Source: Flavobacteriia bacterium
Lineage (GTDB): Bacteria > Bacteroidota > Bacteroidia > Flavobacteriales > Flavobacteriaceae
Reading direction: 5' to 3'
NCBI GenBank assembly: GCA_011330545.1
Contig: DRQI01000180.1
Span: 1-6,986 of the forward strand
DNA: 6,986 nucleotides
Part shown: positions 5,947-6,986 of the stretch, one piece after another
Position numbering within the stretch: position 1 is the stretch's first letter
Layout of the letters: the number at the start of each line of letters is the position of its first letter
Made by a program: the position numbers and the translations under genes
The notes under the pieces: model-generated
The model's database searches: none
Seen by the model: only the letters and a program-made list of their open reading frames with translations
What the model was told of the DNA's origin: nothing

Positions 5947-6986
5947 ATGGACTTTGAATCAAATAAAACGATAGCTCGGTTACCCAACCATTTAAGAACT
6001 TTTATCATACCGCAGCCTTATAATGAATATACTGCGCAAAATCAGGCTGTTTGGAGGTATGTTATGCGTAAGAGTAAAAATTACTTGGCAACGATAGCAC
6101 ATCAATCATATACCAAAGGCTTAGAACAAACCGGTATTTCTACAGACCATATTCCAAAAATGCAAGGCATGAATAGAATATTAAAAGAAATCGGGTGGGC
6201 AGCTGTTTCTGTTGACGGATTTATACCACCTAATGCTTTTATGGAGTTTCAAGCCTATAATATTTTGGTCATCGCTGCAGATATCAGAACAATAGATCAT
6301 ATTGAATATACCCCGGCTCCTGATATCATCCATGAAGCTGCCGGGCATGCACCCATTATTGCCAATCCTGAATATGCCGAATATCTGCGGCGTTTTGGCG
6401 AAATTGGCAGTAAAGCCATTTCATCTGCTAAAGATTATGAATTGTATGAAGCGATTCGCCATTTATCAATTATTAAAGAAGATCCCAACACTCCGAAAAG
6501 TGAAATTATCAAAGCGGATGAAAGAGTTGCCGAAATAGCTGCCAATATGGGAGCCCCCAGCGAAATGGCCAAAATTAGGAATTTACATTGGTGGACGGTA
6601 GAATACGGATTGATAGGCGATTTAGAAAACCCTAAAATTTACGGAGCCGGTTTATTATCGTCTATTGGAGAAAGCCAATGGTGTATGGGCAATCAAGTAA
6701 AAAAATTGCCGTATAGTATCATTGCTGCCGATACCGATTTTGACATTACCAAACCACAACCCCAATTGTTCGTAACTCCTGATTTTGCGCATTTGAGCTT
6801 GATTTTAGAAGAATTTGCCAATACAATGGCATTGCGTAAAGGCGGATTTAAAGGTGTACAAAAATTAATAGATTCTAAAAATTTAGGGACTATTGTCTTA
6901 ACTACGGGAATTCAAATTTCAGGAAAATTTACCAATGTAATTGCCAATGACAATCAGAAAACAGCTTACTTTCAAACAACAGGCCC
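5947..6986 (+). CDS. Aromatic amino acid hydroxylase (phenylalanine 4-monooxygenase family), 3' partial
   Basis: This family uses non-heme Fe(II), a pterin and O2 to hydroxylate aromatic amino acids, usually phenylalanine to tyrosine. The frame is open from the ATG at 5947 to the window end, 346 residues with no stop. Family motifs occur in order: EYTPAPDIIHEAAGHAP with iron ligands His129 and His134, HWWTVEYGLIGD with the third ligand Glu219, YGAGLLSSIGE (232-242), and QPQLFVTPDFAH (271-282), equivalent to the end of the catalytic core in animal phenylalanine hydroxylase. There is no N-terminal ACT domain. About 85 residues separate His134 from Glu219, against 40 in human phenylalanine hydroxylase, because of a charged helical insertion (about 160-212). 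The sequence continues well past the core (GGFKGVQKLIDS...), which fits the long form of about 580 residues known from Bacteroidota and Bacillus rather than the short Pseudomonas PhhA. Substrate choice (Phe, Tyr or Trp) is not settled by the sequence. Confidence 0.93.
   Translation, partial: MDFESNKTIARLPNHLRTFIIPQPYNEYTAQNQAVWRYVMRKSKNYLATIAHQSYTKGLEQTGISTDHIPKMQGMNRILKEIGWAAVSVDGFIPPNAFMEFQAYNILVIAADIRTIDHIEYTPAPDIIHEAAGHAPIIANPEYAEYLRRFGEIGSKAISSAKDYELYEAIRHLSIIKEDPNTPKSEIIKADERVAEIAANMGAPSEMAKIRNLHWWTVEYGLIGDLENPKIYGAGLLSSIGESQWCMGNQVKKLPYSIIAADTDFDITKPQPQLFVTPDFAHLSLILEEFANTMALRKGGFKGVQKLIDSKNLGTIVLTTGIQISGKFTNVIANDNQKTAYFQTTG

Noticed and set aside
6302..6538. Plus-strand ORF of 78 codons
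   Set aside because: It is an out-of-frame shadow of the hydroxylase gene, whose own frame here holds the iron-binding HEAAGH motif.
1..6986. Defence island, CRISPR array, retron or mobile element
   Set aside because: No evenly spaced repeats, reverse transcriptase, transposase, integrase or nuclease genes are visible; the window is mostly housekeeping genes.

Overview
The window looks like chromosomal DNA from a member of the Bacteroidota, most likely Flavobacteriaceae. The reasons are AT-rich coding sequence, no clear Shine-Dalgarno sequences before the starts, promoter-like TAnnTTTG motifs, a SufC/SufD pair with the CSHGCTIG form of SufD, and a relic of a four-helix-bundle (23S rRNA intervening-sequence type) gene. 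Species cannot be fixed from the sequence alone.

Layout, left to right. (1) Positions 2-2318, plus strand: the end of a suf iron-sulfur cluster assembly operon, with sufC (5' end cut by the window) and complete sufD. They are separated by 316 bp that hold a perfect 12-bp hairpin on the sufC stop codon, a decayed four-helix-bundle gene with an internal deletion, and a short degenerate GAAAC-rich tandem repeat running up to the sufD start. (2) 2327-3841, minus: gpmI, the cofactor-independent phosphoglycerate mutase of glycolysis, convergent with sufD with only 8 bp between them. (3) 3996-4415, plus, divergent from gpmI: a small exported ankyrin-repeat protein, followed by a hairpin terminator. 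(4) 4495-4770, minus: a 91-residue protein with one C-terminal membrane segment and unknown function. (5) 4935-5711, minus: a membrane-anchored M48 zinc metallopeptidase. (6) 5947 to the window end, plus: the first 346 residues of a long-form aromatic amino acid hydroxylase. It has no stop codon inside the window.

How the genes work together: SufC (ATPase) and SufD are partners in the SufBCD scaffold, and sufB is expected just upstream. The remaining genes are ordinary, separately transcribed housekeeping or envelope functions, with no sign that they form one pathway. I found no mobile element with a transposase, no CRISPR array, no tRNA or rRNA and no defence system. The most informative non-routine signals are the dead four-helix-bundle gene inside the suf operon, several perfect or near-perfect inverted repeats between genes, and the unusual spacing of the iron ligands in the hydroxylase. 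I do not see a convincing new multi-gene system here.
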